Positions 28,196-36,125 of a stretch of 64,000 nucleotides of DNA are shown piece after piece (the stretch's first letter is position 1; each line of letters opens with the position of its first letter). The stretch is from Planctomycetota bacterium. GTDB lineage: Bacteria; Planctomycetota; Phycisphaerae; Phycisphaerales; UBA1924. The stretch is from contig JAUZRR010000009.1 of the NCBI GenBank assembly GCA_030950285.1, positions 107,167 through 171,166 on the forward strand, in the 5' to 3' direction. The notes under the pieces are model-generated. The model was not told the DNA's origin. It worked only from the letters and a program-made list of their open reading frames with translations, and ran no database searches. A program made the translations under genes and the position numbers.

Positions 28196-30091
28196 ATGAA
28201 GCTCGCAGTGCTTATCACTCTTTCCTGTGTCGGGCTCGCCACCAGCGCGCAAGCCCAAAACATCAGCCGCGACGCCCAAGACGCTGCCGCGTTCGTCGAG
28301 GTCCCCGGGTCGATGGAGTTCTCCGGCCGGATCATCGCCAAGCCGCTCCAGCTCGAGACCCTCGCCGACCGTGGGCTCAACCAGCAACAGGTCGCCGACA
28401 CCATCGCCCGCGCCAACGCCGAGCTCGCCAAGTACGACGAGTACTGGTTCGAGCCCCTCGTCGACCACCACGTCATCAACGTGCCCAACGGCATGACCGA
28501 GAACCAGTTCATCAACCAGCTCATCGACACCGGGCTCTTCGAGTTTGTCGAGCCCGACTGGATCCTCTACCCGATCGCCTGTCCCGACGACTCCCGCCTC
28601 AACCGCCAGTGGCACCACGACACCGACATCATGATGTCCTGCGAAGCCTGGGACCTCCACACCGGCACCCCCGCCGTCACCGTCGGCATCTGCGACACCG
28701 GCATCCAGACCTCACACCCCGACCTCCAGCTCAACCGCAAGGAAGGCTACAACGCCGTCAACCGGGTCTGGGAAAACAACGGCGGCAACATCGGACCGGT
28801 CCACCCCCACGGCACCAACACCACCGGGTGCGCCGCCGCCAACGGCAATAACGCCATCGGCGTCTCCGGCGTCGGGTGGAACCTCAGCCACCGCATGATG
28901 CGCGTCTCCAACCAATCCAGCGGCTCCTCCAGCTCGAGCACACTCACCCACGCCGCCCTCACCTCGATCCAGGCCGGTGACAGGGTCGCCAACGTCTCCT
29001 ACTCGGGAGTCAACTCCAACAGCGTCCGCTCCACCGCCACCCAGATCAAAAACCTCGGCGGCCTGCTCACATGGTCGGCCGGAAACGACGGGCGAAACCT
29101 CAACTGGGGCAACCGCGACAACGACGACGTCATCGTCGTCGGCGCAACCACCAGCGGCGACAACAAATCGAGCTTCAGCGCCTTTGGACCCTCCGTAGAC
29201 CTCATGGCGCCCGGAAGCGGCGTCCAGACCACCAACACCGGAAGCGGGTACGCCTCGGTCAGCGGCACCAGCTTCAGCGCGCCACTCACCGCTGGGCTTA
29301 TCGCACTCGTCTGGTCGGCAAACCCGAGCCTCACCCCAGACGAGGTCGAGACGATTATCAAAGCCGGCGCAGACGACCTCGGCGCCAGCGGCATCGACAA
29401 CACCTTCGGCTACGGCCGTATCAACTCCTTCAACTCACTCCTCCTCGCCGGCGCAGGAAACAGCATCGACCTCCCCTTCCTCGAAGAGTTCACCTCAACC
29501 ACCTTCGACAGCGATGTCTGGACCACCCTCGTCGGTGCCGAGATCAACGACAACGCCAACGGCGAGCCCAGCGAGCCCTACGCGATGAACCTCGACAACT
29601 CCGACTCGGCCACCACCGGCTTCTTCGCCATGGCCGATCAGCAGTTCCCACGCTATCTCAGCTACTTCGTCCAGCACCAGGGCGTCGAGCAGGGCGAAGT
29701 CCTCCTCCTCGAATACCTCGACGGCAACAACCAATGGGTCTTCTACAAAATCATCATCTCCGACGGCAACGACCAGAACAGCTTCCAGTTCTACCAGGAC
29801 ACACTCCCCGCTGACGCCCACCACGACCTCTTCAGAATCCGCTTCACCGCCACCGGCTCAGACAGCACCGATAACTGGTACATCGACGACATCCGTATCG
29901 GTGACGAGTTCACCCCGCCCGACGACTGCCCCGCCGACTTCAACAGCGACGGGTCCGTCAACTCCCAGGACGTCATCGCGTTCCTCAACGCATGGACCGC
30001 CGGCGACGGATCCGCCGACATGAACGGCGACGGCAGCGTCAACACCCAGGACGTGACCTTCTTCCTCAACCTCTGGAACGCCGGCTGCTAA
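28196..30091 (+). CDS. Secreted subtilisin-like serine protease (S8) with dockerin-like tail
   Basis: A 631-residue protease with signal peptide MKLAVLITLSCVGLATSAQA. A ~115-residue propeptide-like domain is followed by the S8 triad: Asp in VGICDTGIQTSHPDL, His in HPHGTNTTG, Ser in GTSFSAPL, with the oxyanion Asn in TWSAGND. One repeat module of the kind seen twice in the neighbouring metalloprotease follows (YAMNLDN, YFVQHQGV, SDGNDQNSF, DNWYIDDIRIGDEFTPPDDC), then the double dockerin-like EF-hand. GGAGG ten bases upstream supports the ATG at 28196. The last ~220 bp are nearly identical to the end of the metalloprotease gene. Confidence 0.88.
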   Translation: MKLAVLITLSCVGLATSAQAQNISRDAQDAAAFVEVPGSMEFSGRIIAKPLQLETLADRGLNQQQVADTIARANAELAKYDEYWFEPLVDHHVINVPNGMTENQFINQLIDTGLFEFVEPDWILYPIACPDDSRLNRQWHHDTDIMMSCEAWDLHTGTPAVTVGICDTGIQTSHPDLQLNRKEGYNAVNRVWENNGGNIGPVHPHGTNTTGCAAANGNNAIGVSGVGWNLSHRMMRVSNQSSGSSSSSTLTHAALTSIQAGDRVANVSYSGVNSNSVRSTATQIKNLGGLLTWSAGNDGRNLNWGNRDNDDVIVVGATTSGDNKSSFSAFGPSVDLMAPGSGVQTTNTGSGYASVSGTSFSAPLTAGLIALVWSANPSLTPDEVETIIKAGADDLGASGIDNTFGYGRINSFNSLLLAGAGNSIDLPFLEEFTSTTFDSDVWTTLVGAEINDNANGEPSEPYAMNLDNSDSATTGFFAMADQQFPRYLSYFVQHQGVEQGEVLLLEYLDGNNQWVFYKIIISDGNDQNSFQFYQDTLPADAHHDLFRIRFTATGSDSTDNWYIDDIRIGDEFTPPDDCPADFNSDGSVNSQDVIAFLNAWTAGDGSADMNGDGSVNTQDVTFFLNLWNAGC

Positions 30092-30113
30092 AGCCACTCC
30101 CCACACACTCGCC

Positions 30114-30153
30114 GACAAGCCTCGGGCACACATCCCGAGGCTTGTCGCTTTTT
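30114..30153 (+). terminator. Rho-independent terminator after the subtilase
   Basis: GACAAGCCTCGGG, loop CACACAT, CCCGAGGCTTGTC is a perfect 13-bp stem followed by GCTTTTT. It begins 23 bp after the subtilase stop. Confidence 0.92.
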
Positions 30154-30274
30154 ACGCAACTCTCCTGCAAAACTCCATCCAACACCGTCCCGACGATTGC
30201 CCGGGCATCACGGGAACCGTGCGCCGCTCCCCTTCGTATGGAAGGGCGTCTTCAAATCTGGTCTCCTGCGGGAG

Positions 30275-30318
30275 GGTCTCGGCAACGCGAGGGGAGCCGA
30301 GACCTTTCTGCGTTTTTC
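30275..30318 (+). terminator. Second hairpin upstream of the UbiA gene
   Basis: GGTCTCGGC (30275-30283) pairs perfectly with GCCGAGACC (30296-30304) and is followed by TTTCTGCGTTTTT. It lies ~70 bp before the UbiA start, so it may be a 5'-leader attenuator for that gene or a backup terminator. Confidence 0.5.
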
Positions 30319-30372
30319 CAACGCCCGATCCACCGCCCGGCCCGGCAACCGACGCCGTACCCTTGCCGGGCC

Positions 30373-31350
30373 ATGACCCCCTCACCCCCCTCACCCCCCT
30401 CACCCCCACCCCCCCCCACACCCACGACCGTCAGCCCTGCCGCGCCCCGCCGCCGGAGCGCGCTCGAAGTCGCCAGGCTGGTGGCTGCCGATATCAAGAT
30501 CGCCCACTCGGTCTTCGCGCTGCCGTTCGCGGTGCTCGCAGCCTTCCTCGCCCGGCCGGAAACCGACACCCACGCCAGGTTCGCCAGCAAACTCCTGCTC
30601 ATCGTCCTGTGCATGGTCTTTGCCCGCACCTTTGCGATGCTGGTCAACCGCCTCGCCGACCGCCGCATCGACGCAGCCAACCCCCGCACCGCCAGGCGGG
30701 CACTCGCGGCCGGTCGGCTCACCCTCCGCCACGGCCTGCTCGCCACAGCAACCACCGCCGCAGCCTTTGTCGCAGCCACCACCCTCTTCGGCTTCCTCTT
30801 TGCCAACTGGTGGCCCGCGCTCCTGGCAGCTCCCGTCCTGCTCTGGATCGGGTTCTACTCCTTCACCAAACGCTTCACCGCGCTCTGCCACCTCTTCCTC
30901 GGCGGGGCGCTCGCGGCCTCACCGCTCTGTGCCGCGATCGCGGTCGACCCGGCTTCTCTTGCCAGCACCCCCGCCCTCTGGTGGATCGCCGGCATGGTCC
31001 TGTGCTGGGTCGCGGGGTTCGACGTGATCTACGCCCTCCAAGACCTCGACTACGACCGCCGTGTCGGCCTCTCGAGCATCCCCGCTGCCCTGGGCCCCCG
31101 CGGGGCGGCGTGGGTCAGCCGCACGCTCCACGCCGTGGCGGTGGCCTGCCTCGTGCTCGCCTGGAAGAGCGACCCCCGCCTGGGCGTGGTCTTTGCCCTG
31201 GGCATCGCCCTGACAGCCACCCTCCTCATCGCCGAGCACGTCGTGCTGGTCCGCAAAGGCCTCGCCGGGCTCGACATGGCGTTCTTCACCCTCAACGGCA
31301 TCGTCAGTTGCCTGCTCGGGGTCGCGGGTGTGGTCGACCTGCTCTGGTAG
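30373..31350 (+). CDS. UbiA-family prenyltransferase (quinone pathway)
   Basis: A 325-residue membrane enzyme that attaches a polyprenyl chain to an aromatic acid. The two Asp-rich substrate/Mg sites are NRLADRRID (NxxxD type) and DLDYDRRVGLSSIP. The latter resembles UbiA/MqnP (YxxQDxDFDRxxGLxSIP). Eight to nine membrane helices are visible. Specificity is undecided between ubiquinone (4-hydroxybenzoate) and menaquinone by the futalosine route; the latter is common in planctomycetes. The N-terminal ~25 residues are Pro/Ser-rich, encoded by tandem TCACCCCCC. Family firm, substrate inferred. Confidence 0.85.
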   Translation: MTPSPPSPPSPPPPPTPTTVSPAAPRRRSALEVARLVAADIKIAHSVFALPFAVLAAFLARPETDTHARFASKLLLIVLCMVFARTFAMLVNRLADRRIDAANPRTARRALAAGRLTLRHGLLATATTAAAFVAATTLFGFLFANWWPALLAAPVLLWIGFYSFTKRFTALCHLFLGGALAASPLCAAIAVDPASLASTPALWWIAGMVLCWVAGFDVIYALQDLDYDRRVGLSSIPAALGPRGAAWVSRTLHAVAVACLVLAWKSDPRLGVVFALGIALTATLLIAEHVVLVRKGLAGLDMAFFTLNGIVSCLLGVAGVVDLLW

Positions 31351-31394
31351 ATCAGCCCCCGGCCGTCCCCAGACCAGTGGGCACCAACACGCTT

Positions 31395-31472
31395 GTCCCC
31401 TCGCTTGCGCGAGGGGCTCCAAATAAAAAAAGGCAACATGCCTGGTAGAGCCCCTCGCGCAAGCGAGGGGAC
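31395..31472. repeat. Paired inverted palindromes, family A
   Basis: Two copies of CCCCTCGCTTGCGCGAGGGG in opposite orientation, each extended by GT or CTC (31395-31419 and 31448-31472), separated by 28 bp. Each copy is itself a near-palindrome, so the pair can form either two hairpins or one large cruciform. The same pair occurs at 37179, 54552 and 58491. Confidence 0.9.
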
Positions 31473-31592
31473 AACTTCTTGGAAAGGGAGCGCAAAGCGT
31501 CCGAAAACCCACACCAACCAACTCGCGAGTCTTTCAATCATTCCTGAAAGAAGCATTGACACCCGAGCGCCAGCCCCCGATACTTCAGCGTG

Positions 31593-32138
31593 ATGACGCC
31601 CAACACACAACCCGACACCCTCGCCGCGGCTCAGGACCGGTTCATCGCCACGTGGGGGCAGATGGGCTCGGCCTGGGGTATCAGCCGCACCATGGCCGAG
31701 GTTCACGCCCTCCTCTTTATTGTGGGCGAACCGCTCTGCACCGACGACGTCATGGAACGCCTGGAAATCTCCCGAGGCTCGGCGTCAATGTCCCTCCGCG
31801 CACTCGTGGACTGGGGGGTCGTCGCCCGCGCCCACAAGCGCGGCGACCGCAAAGAATACTTCGCCGCCGACCAGGACGTCTGGACACTCTTCCGCGCGGT
31901 CGTCCGCGAACGTATGAAACGTGAAATCGACCCGCTGCTCGCGTCGCTCTTCGAGATCCGCGACATGACCCGGGGCATGGACGGCGGCGTCCACAGCGAG
32001 ATCTCCGAACACAACCTCCGCGTCGATGAGTTGCTCCAGTTCTTCGAGATCGCCCAGGCGGTCGGACAACGCTTCATCAGCCCCAGCGGCGAAGGGCTCC
32101 AGGCCGCCGCAGAGATCTTGAGCAAGACCCCCGCATGA
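31593..32138 (+). CDS. GbsR/MarR-like winged-helix regulator
   Basis: A 181-residue regulator. FIATWGQMGSAWGISRTMAEVHALLFI and the following VMERLEISRGSASMSLRALVDWGVV form a GbsR-type winged helix. GbsR proteins respond to choline or other small molecules and repress nearby genes. A GTG lies right before the ATG. The stop overlaps the ATG of the next ORF (ATGA), and no osmolyte gene is in the neighbourhood. Confidence 0.8.
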   Translation: MTPNTQPDTLAAAQDRFIATWGQMGSAWGISRTMAEVHALLFIVGEPLCTDDVMERLEISRGSASMSLRALVDWGVVARAHKRGDRKEYFAADQDVWTLFRAVVRERMKREIDPLLASLFEIRDMTRGMDGGVHSEISEHNLRVDELLQFFEIAQAVGQRFISPSGEGLQAAAEILSKTPA

Positions 32139-32602
32139 CCCGCACCACGTCCACCCCGGTCCGCATCGACTGCGCAGCGCGGTCGTCGTCGCACGCCCAG
32201 GCGTGGCCGGTCGCGCTGGTGTGGGACCTTGCCTCCCGCGTGTGCCTGCGCTGCGCGGCCGACAACGGGACCGACACCCCCAACGGCACCCCCAACGGCA
32301 CCCCCGCCGATATCCCCGTCGCGATCGAGGTGCTGATCACGCCGGACGAGGGGAAGTCGTGTGCGACCGTGTCGCTGTGCTTTGTGCTGAATTCGGGCGC
32401 ACGCCACGAGCTGGAAACCCGATCCGGCGTGCGTGCGGTGTGGCTCCGCGAGGACGGCTTCGAGCACCTCGACGCCGAAGGGGTCGTGTCGTGTACCTTC
32501 CGCACCGCCGACACCTCACGGCCTGTGTTCGCGCGGTGCCCGCTGCTCGAGCAGGCGGGCATCCCCGCGGGGTCGTACTCGCTCCGTAGCCGGGGCGACT
32601 GA
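32135..32602 (+). CDS. Hypothetical protein coupled to the GbsR-like gene
   Basis: A 155-residue ORF starting in the ATGA overlap of the regulator. No family was recognised. It contains a short tandem Thr-Pro-Asn-Gly repeat (from repeated GGCACCCCCAAC). The second half (VAIEVLITPDEGKSCATV, GVRAVWLRED) looks like a beta-rich fold. The coupling supports it being real. Confidence 0.5.
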   Translation: MTRTTSTPVRIDCAARSSSHAQAWPVALVWDLASRVCLRCAADNGTDTPNGTPNGTPADIPVAIEVLITPDEGKSCATVSLCFVLNSGARHELETRSGVRAVWLREDGFEHLDAEGVVSCTFRTADTSRPVFARCPLLEQAGIPAGSYSLRSRGD

Positions 32603-32629
32603 GACGGATCACGAAAGACCTGTCTACAT

Positions 32630-32777
32630 CTTGACGAGCCCTGTGCGCGAGCACAGGTTGGTTTTCCCTGTGACAAATGACCCTTCGTGGTCCCGAGCTT
32701 GCGCTCGGGGCTCGTCAAGGCGCACGAGATATCTTCGCAACATGTGTCACGAAAAACCCCTCGCGTGCGCAAGGGGC
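32630..32777. repeat. Paired palindromes, family B, plus a family A-like unit
   Basis: CCTGTGCGCGAGCACAGG (32640-32657) and CCCGAGCTTGCGCTCGGG (32692-32709) are flanked by inverted CTTGACGAGCCC / GGGCTCGTCAAG arms, so the whole block 32630-32719 is one large inverted repeat. A family A-like hairpin lies at 32757-32777. Related B blocks are at 47371-47456 and, reversed, 51526-51608. Confidence 0.85.
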
Positions 32778-32844
32778 TCTGTGTCGTGTGTGATTGTTGC
32801 ACCATCGAAACCATCGCGCAGGACCGCGACGCGTCGTTGCTGAG

Positions 32845-33663
32845 TCAGCTCTTCTTGCCGAGCACCATGCCGACGATCGCGAAGATCACGACGACGCCCG
32901 CCATCCCGCCGGCGACGGCGTAGAACTGCCCGCCGATGATGCTCTTGACCGGCTCGATCGTGCCGGTCATCGCAAAGATCACCACCGCGATCCCGAACGC
33001 CAGGCACAGCGCCATGCCGAGCGCCAGCCCGCCACCGATCCCCGACCATGCGCCGTCGTAGGCCTCAGCGAGCATCGGCACCATCGCCGCGGCCGGAGCA
33101 GCCGCAGCCGCGTCGGCTTCGCCCTCCGAGCCCTCGAACAACGCCGACGCGCCATCGACGATGCCGCTCTCGCCAGCCGGTGAGGTCGCGCCCATCGTCT
33201 CCTGCCCGTACACATCGTCGAGCAGATCCGCGCCCAGCGAGGTGTCGTCGGCTTCTTTGGTCAGGTCGAGCAGCCCGGAGCCGGAACTGGCCGAGTCAAG
33301 ATCAAAGCCCGCGTCGAGCCCGGAGTCGGTGACCTGTGTCTGGGCGGAAGGATCGGCGGTTTCGGTCTCGTCAGGGTCGAAGATACTGATGCCCGTCGAG
33401 TCGCTGGGTTGATCGAGTCCGAGCCCGAGCGCACTGCCCGAGCCTGACGACGAAAGCGACAACGGCTCGAGGTCTTCACCGAGCTTGAGCACGTCTTCAT
33501 CGGCACCGCCGCCGAGCAGGTCGACCTGTTCCTTCTTGAACATCAGCCGATCGCCGTCGCGGAACTCCTGCAACTGCCCGCTGTTGGCCATCTGCTGGAC
33601 CTCGTCGGCGGACTTGCCAAGCCGTTCTGCGGCTTCATCGATCGTGTAGAACATCTTCGCCAT
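32845..33663 (-). CDS. Membrane-anchored HTH protein
   Basis: A 272-residue protein. Residues 1-50 (MFYTIDEAAERLGKSADEVQQM, then FRDGDRLMFKKEQVDLL) form a MerR/excisionase-type helix-turn-helix. Then follows ~140 residues of acidic, Ser/Gly/Asp-rich linker, and two membrane helices at the C-terminus (LALGMALCLAFGIAVVIFAMTG and AVAGGMAGVVVIFAIVGMVLG). Such planctomycete proteins are of unknown role; the build suggests a DNA- or protein-binding domain held at the membrane. Stands alone. Confidence 0.65.
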   Translation of the reverse strand: MAKMFYTIDEAAERLGKSADEVQQMANSGQLQEFRDGDRLMFKKEQVDLLGGGADEDVLKLGEDLEPLSLSSSGSGSALGLGLDQPSDSTGISIFDPDETETADPSAQTQVTDSGLDAGFDLDSASSGSGLLDLTKEADDTSLGADLLDDVYGQETMGATSPAGESGIVDGASALFEGSEGEADAAAAAPAAAMVPMLAEAYDGAWSGIGGGLALGMALCLAFGIAVVIFAMTGTIEPVKSIIGGQFYAVAGGMAGVVVIFAIVGMVLGKKS

Positions 33664-33868
33664 CGGGCGTGCCTCCTCAGGAAACCCTAAAAATCAGTCT
33701 GCCCCATGCTAGCACAGCGGTGCCGCCTGCGGGGCGAACGATCGAAACCCAAACACCTGCCCCATCCTCATTCCCACCGGGGAAACCCTCACGAATCCGG
33801 ACACAGGTGTGTCCCTGAGTCCACGATCCGGTTCCCGATACGCACGCTCCGCCGTCCCGTTCCCGGCG

Positions 33869-33916
33869 TGGGGGGTGTGGGGGTGTGGGGGTGTGGGGGC
33901 GTGGGGGTGTGGGGGT
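33869..33916 (+). repeat. G-run tract (possible G-quadruplex)
   Basis: Six to seven runs of 5-6 G separated by TGT or CGT, downstream of the S24 repressor gene (3' end at 33921). No gene in 33664-33920. Confidence 0.8.
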
Positions 33917-33920
33917 TGAA

Positions 33921-34775
33921 TCACCCGATCGGCCGCTGGACACTCACCGCGGCGTAGAGCCCCACCACCCGCTCGCGAGGCAGCGTCTGCGGCGGGTACG
34001 CCTGATTCATCGGTTGCAGCCGAATCAACTCCTCCCCCTCCGGCCCGGTCTCGAAAAAGACCCGCTTGAACGTGGTCTCGTCGTCCGGCGCCAGACGGGC
34101 AAAGCAATCCGACCCGTTCCGCACGTCGCGGGCGGGCGAGAAGATCACGATGTCGCCCTCCCGATAGTCCGGCTGCATCGAATCGCCAACCACACGGGCT
34201 GCGAAGGCGTCGGCGTCCGCAAGGTCCGGGCAACGCACGTACTCATCAGCCACGCGGGCGGGATAACCGAGATCGGTAAACTCGCGCGGGTATCCGGCCT
34301 GGACGCGGTTGATGACCGGCACTTCCAAAGGCAACGCGACCGGCATCGGCCCACGCTCATCCGGCGGGCTGAGCTGATCAATCAACGCCCGGAGCTTGCC
34401 GGACTGGTACGCGTCGTCGAGTCCTGTGCCGGACCCGGCTGCGCCTTTGGAATCGCGCAACAGCGCCGCCACCTGCGCCGCGGCCAGTTGCCGTCGCTGC
34501 AACTCTTCGAGCTCACGCCGGATCGGGCCGGGCGTGGCTTGCAGATCCGCCAGGCGCAACAGCAATCCCTCTTCGGTATCGAGCGCCGCTTCGAGCTTGC
34601 GCAAGACCGCCGCACTCGGCGGCCCGCACCTGGCGTTCTCGATCGCCGAGAGATAGCTCTTCGAGCACACGACCAGTTTGGCGAGCGCATCGAGGCTGAG
34701 GCGGAGCTCGCCCCGCCGCGCGCGCACCGCAGCCCCCAGCCGCGACGTGCCTTGATTCGGTGAGCTGACGGACAT
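33921..34775 (-). CDS. Prophage-type repressor: XRE HTH plus self-cleaving S24 peptidase domain
   Basis: A 284-residue CI/LexA-like repressor. The HTH (LGAAVRARRGELRLSLDALAKLVVCSKSYLSAIENARC) is at residues 13-55. In the S24 domain A160-G161 in VQAGYP mimics the LexA cleavage site, Ser199 lies in GDSMQPDYREGD, and Lys237 in FKRVFFE. The spacings (38 and 38) are close to those in LexA. RecA-stimulated self-cleavage is therefore likely. It faces a block of phage-like genes across a palindrome-rich control region, as in prophage immunity regions. Confidence 0.9.
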   Translation of the reverse strand: MSVSSPNQGTSRLGAAVRARRGELRLSLDALAKLVVCSKSYLSAIENARCGPPSAAVLRKLEAALDTEEGLLLRLADLQATPGPIRRELEELQRRQLAAAQVAALLRDSKGAAGSGTGLDDAYQSGKLRALIDQLSPPDERGPMPVALPLEVPVINRVQAGYPREFTDLGYPARVADEYVRCPDLADADAFAARVVGDSMQPDYREGDIVIFSPARDVRNGSDCFARLAPDDETTFKRVFFETGPEGEELIRLQPMNQAYPPQTLPRERVVGLYAAVSVQRPIG

Positions 34776-34830
34776 GGGGAATCCTCCGAATGGCGTGCAA
34801 TCTGTCCCGAATATCCACGGGTGCGCGCAA

Positions 34831-34963
34831 GTTTTTTGCTATGCCATACAAAGGCCTTGCATAGTGTCCTTCAAGTTGAGAATATATGGATAGAGTTCAA
34901 TGACTATTGAACACAGGATTGTGTGTCAAAGCAAGCCGTTTCAGCACAGAATGGAGAAAAACA
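34831..34963. promoter_or_regulatory. AT-rich divergent control region of the phage-like module
   Basis: Strikingly lower in GC than its surroundings. Contains the perfect palindrome GTTCAATGACTATTGAAC (34895-34912), an inverted repeat CTATGC...GCATAG (34839-34864) with AAGGCCTT in its centre, and promoter-like hexamers on both strands (plus: TTGCAT at 34857 with AATATA at 34881; minus: TTGAAG and TTGTAT). These are plausible operators of the S24 repressor; exact promoters are uncertain. Confidence 0.55.
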
Positions 34964-35427
34964 TGCTCGGATCGCCCACTATCGACCATCTCGAGGCCAA
35001 AAGCCCGGCTCTCGACCTTCGCCGAGGGTTCCGAAGAGACGTGGCAAGGACACTCGTTGATCGGGCGGTCCACCTTCCTGAACAAGACCGCTACCTCATC
35101 GAGGGCGTCTTTCGCGACGGGCGGCCGATCTCCGATCTTGCCCAGATGTGGCGCGAGCACCCCGGCCCCGGCCGCGCCCCGCGTTCGCTCCGTCGTCGGC
35201 TGCACCGGCTTGTCGATCGGTTGCTCTCGCCGCGCTTCGAGGTTGTCGCGCAGCTCAACCACACCTGGACCCCGACGCGCAAACGTGTCGCGACCGCGTG
35301 CGTGCTGCACGGGCTCTCGACGCGACGGGCGGCTGCCGACCTGGGCATCTCGTTGCACACCGTCCGCCGCCAGGTCGACGCGATCAACGCGATCTGCGAC
35401 GCGGTTTCGGGGGGGAGGAAATCATGA
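34963..35427 (+). CDS. HTH protein (sigma region 4-like)
   Basis: A 154-residue product starting at 34963, where GGAG is seven bases upstream; an earlier ATG at 34900 would lie inside the palindromic operator region. The C-terminal RVATACVLHGLSTRRAAADLGISLHTVRRQVDAI resembles a sigma-70 region 4 or LuxR-type HTH. An N-terminal helical part precedes it. It is first in the phage-like run; the stop overlaps the ATG of the ABC ATPase gene. Probably an activator or late-gene regulator (inference). Confidence 0.6.
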   Translation: MLGSPTIDHLEAKSPALDLRRGFRRDVARTLVDRAVHLPEQDRYLIEGVFRDGRPISDLAQMWREHPGPGRAPRSLRRRLHRLVDRLLSPRFEVVAQLNHTWTPTRKRVATACVLHGLSTRRAAADLGISLHTVRRQVDAINAICDAVSGGRKS

Positions 35428-36125
35428 ACGCTCTGGTCCCCTCGGTCGAGTGCGGCTCGCGGCCTTCGGACCGGCTGCTCCGCGCCCTCGCGCCCTTCGG
35501 GCTCCTCGCGCAACACACCGACCGCCCGGCACCGGTGCCGCCGGCCCGCACGACGGTGGACCGTGTGCTCGCCTTGCCCGGCGGGTCGATCGCGCTGCTG
35601 ACCGGTCCGAGCGGGTGCGGCAAGTCGACGCTGCTGCGCGCCATCGCCGAGACCGCCCGCGCCGACCGAGCGCACGTTATCGACGCCGCCGTGTTACGCC
35701 GCGAGGCGCACCCCGGGCGACCGATCATCGACCTCTTCACCGGCCCGCTGCGCGACAGCCTCAGACTGTTCGCCGCGGCCGGGCTCGCCGAACCGATGCT
35801 CTGGGCGCGGGCGGCGAGCGAACTCTCCGAAGGGCAGCAACTCCGCCTGAGCATCGCGCTGGCGATGGCAAAGGCCCATCCCGGCGTGCGCTCGGTGCTG
35901 CTGCTCGATGAATGCTGTTCGACGCTCGATCGTGTCACCGCCCGTGGTGTTGCGCGCACGCTCCGCCGCTGGGTGTCGCGCCATCGGGGTGTGCTTGTGG
36001 TCTGCGCCACTGCGCACGACAACCTCGCCGCAGCGTTGCAGCCCGATCTTGTGCTCGAACCGCCGTTTGCGGCTTGCAAAGCAGAGGCGTGCGCGACAAA
36101 GGAGTGTGATCCATGCACACGGTGA
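35424..36125 (+). CDS. Soluble ABC ATPase (COG2401-like)
   Basis: A 233-residue ATPase without membrane segments. Walker A is TGPSGCGKST, the signature is LSEGQQLRLSIALAMA, Walker B is SVLLLDECC with the catalytic Glu and D-loop STLD, and the switch His is in ATAHDN. Together with the following GNAT protein it corresponds to COG2401 (ABC ATPase fused to acetyltransferase), here split in two overlapping genes. Such ATPases probably act on DNA or protein complexes rather than transport. Overlaps the HTH gene (ATGA) and the GNAT gene by 13 bp; GGGGGAGG lies five bases before the start. Confidence 0.8.
   Translation: MNALVPSVECGSRPSDRLLRALAPFGLLAQHTDRPAPVPPARTTVDRVLALPGGSIALLTGPSGCGKSTLLRAIAETARADRAHVIDAAVLRREAHPGRPIIDLFTGPLRDSLRLFAAAGLAEPMLWARAASELSEGQQLRLSIALAMAKAHPGVRSVLLLDECCSTLDRVTARGVARTLRRWVSRHRGVLVVCATAHDNLAAALQPDLVLEPPFAACKAEACATKECDPCTR

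Noticed and set aside
31395..31472. CRISPR or simple rho-independent terminator
   Set aside because: Only two inverted units per locus, no regular spacers, and most copies lack a following T-run; REP-like element fits better.
32630..32843. Short ORFs across the palindrome blocks (proteins with SPVREHR, PSLRSGL or ACARGS-like stretches)
   Set aside because: These peptides recur wherever the palindromes occur and reflect repeat translation, not genes.
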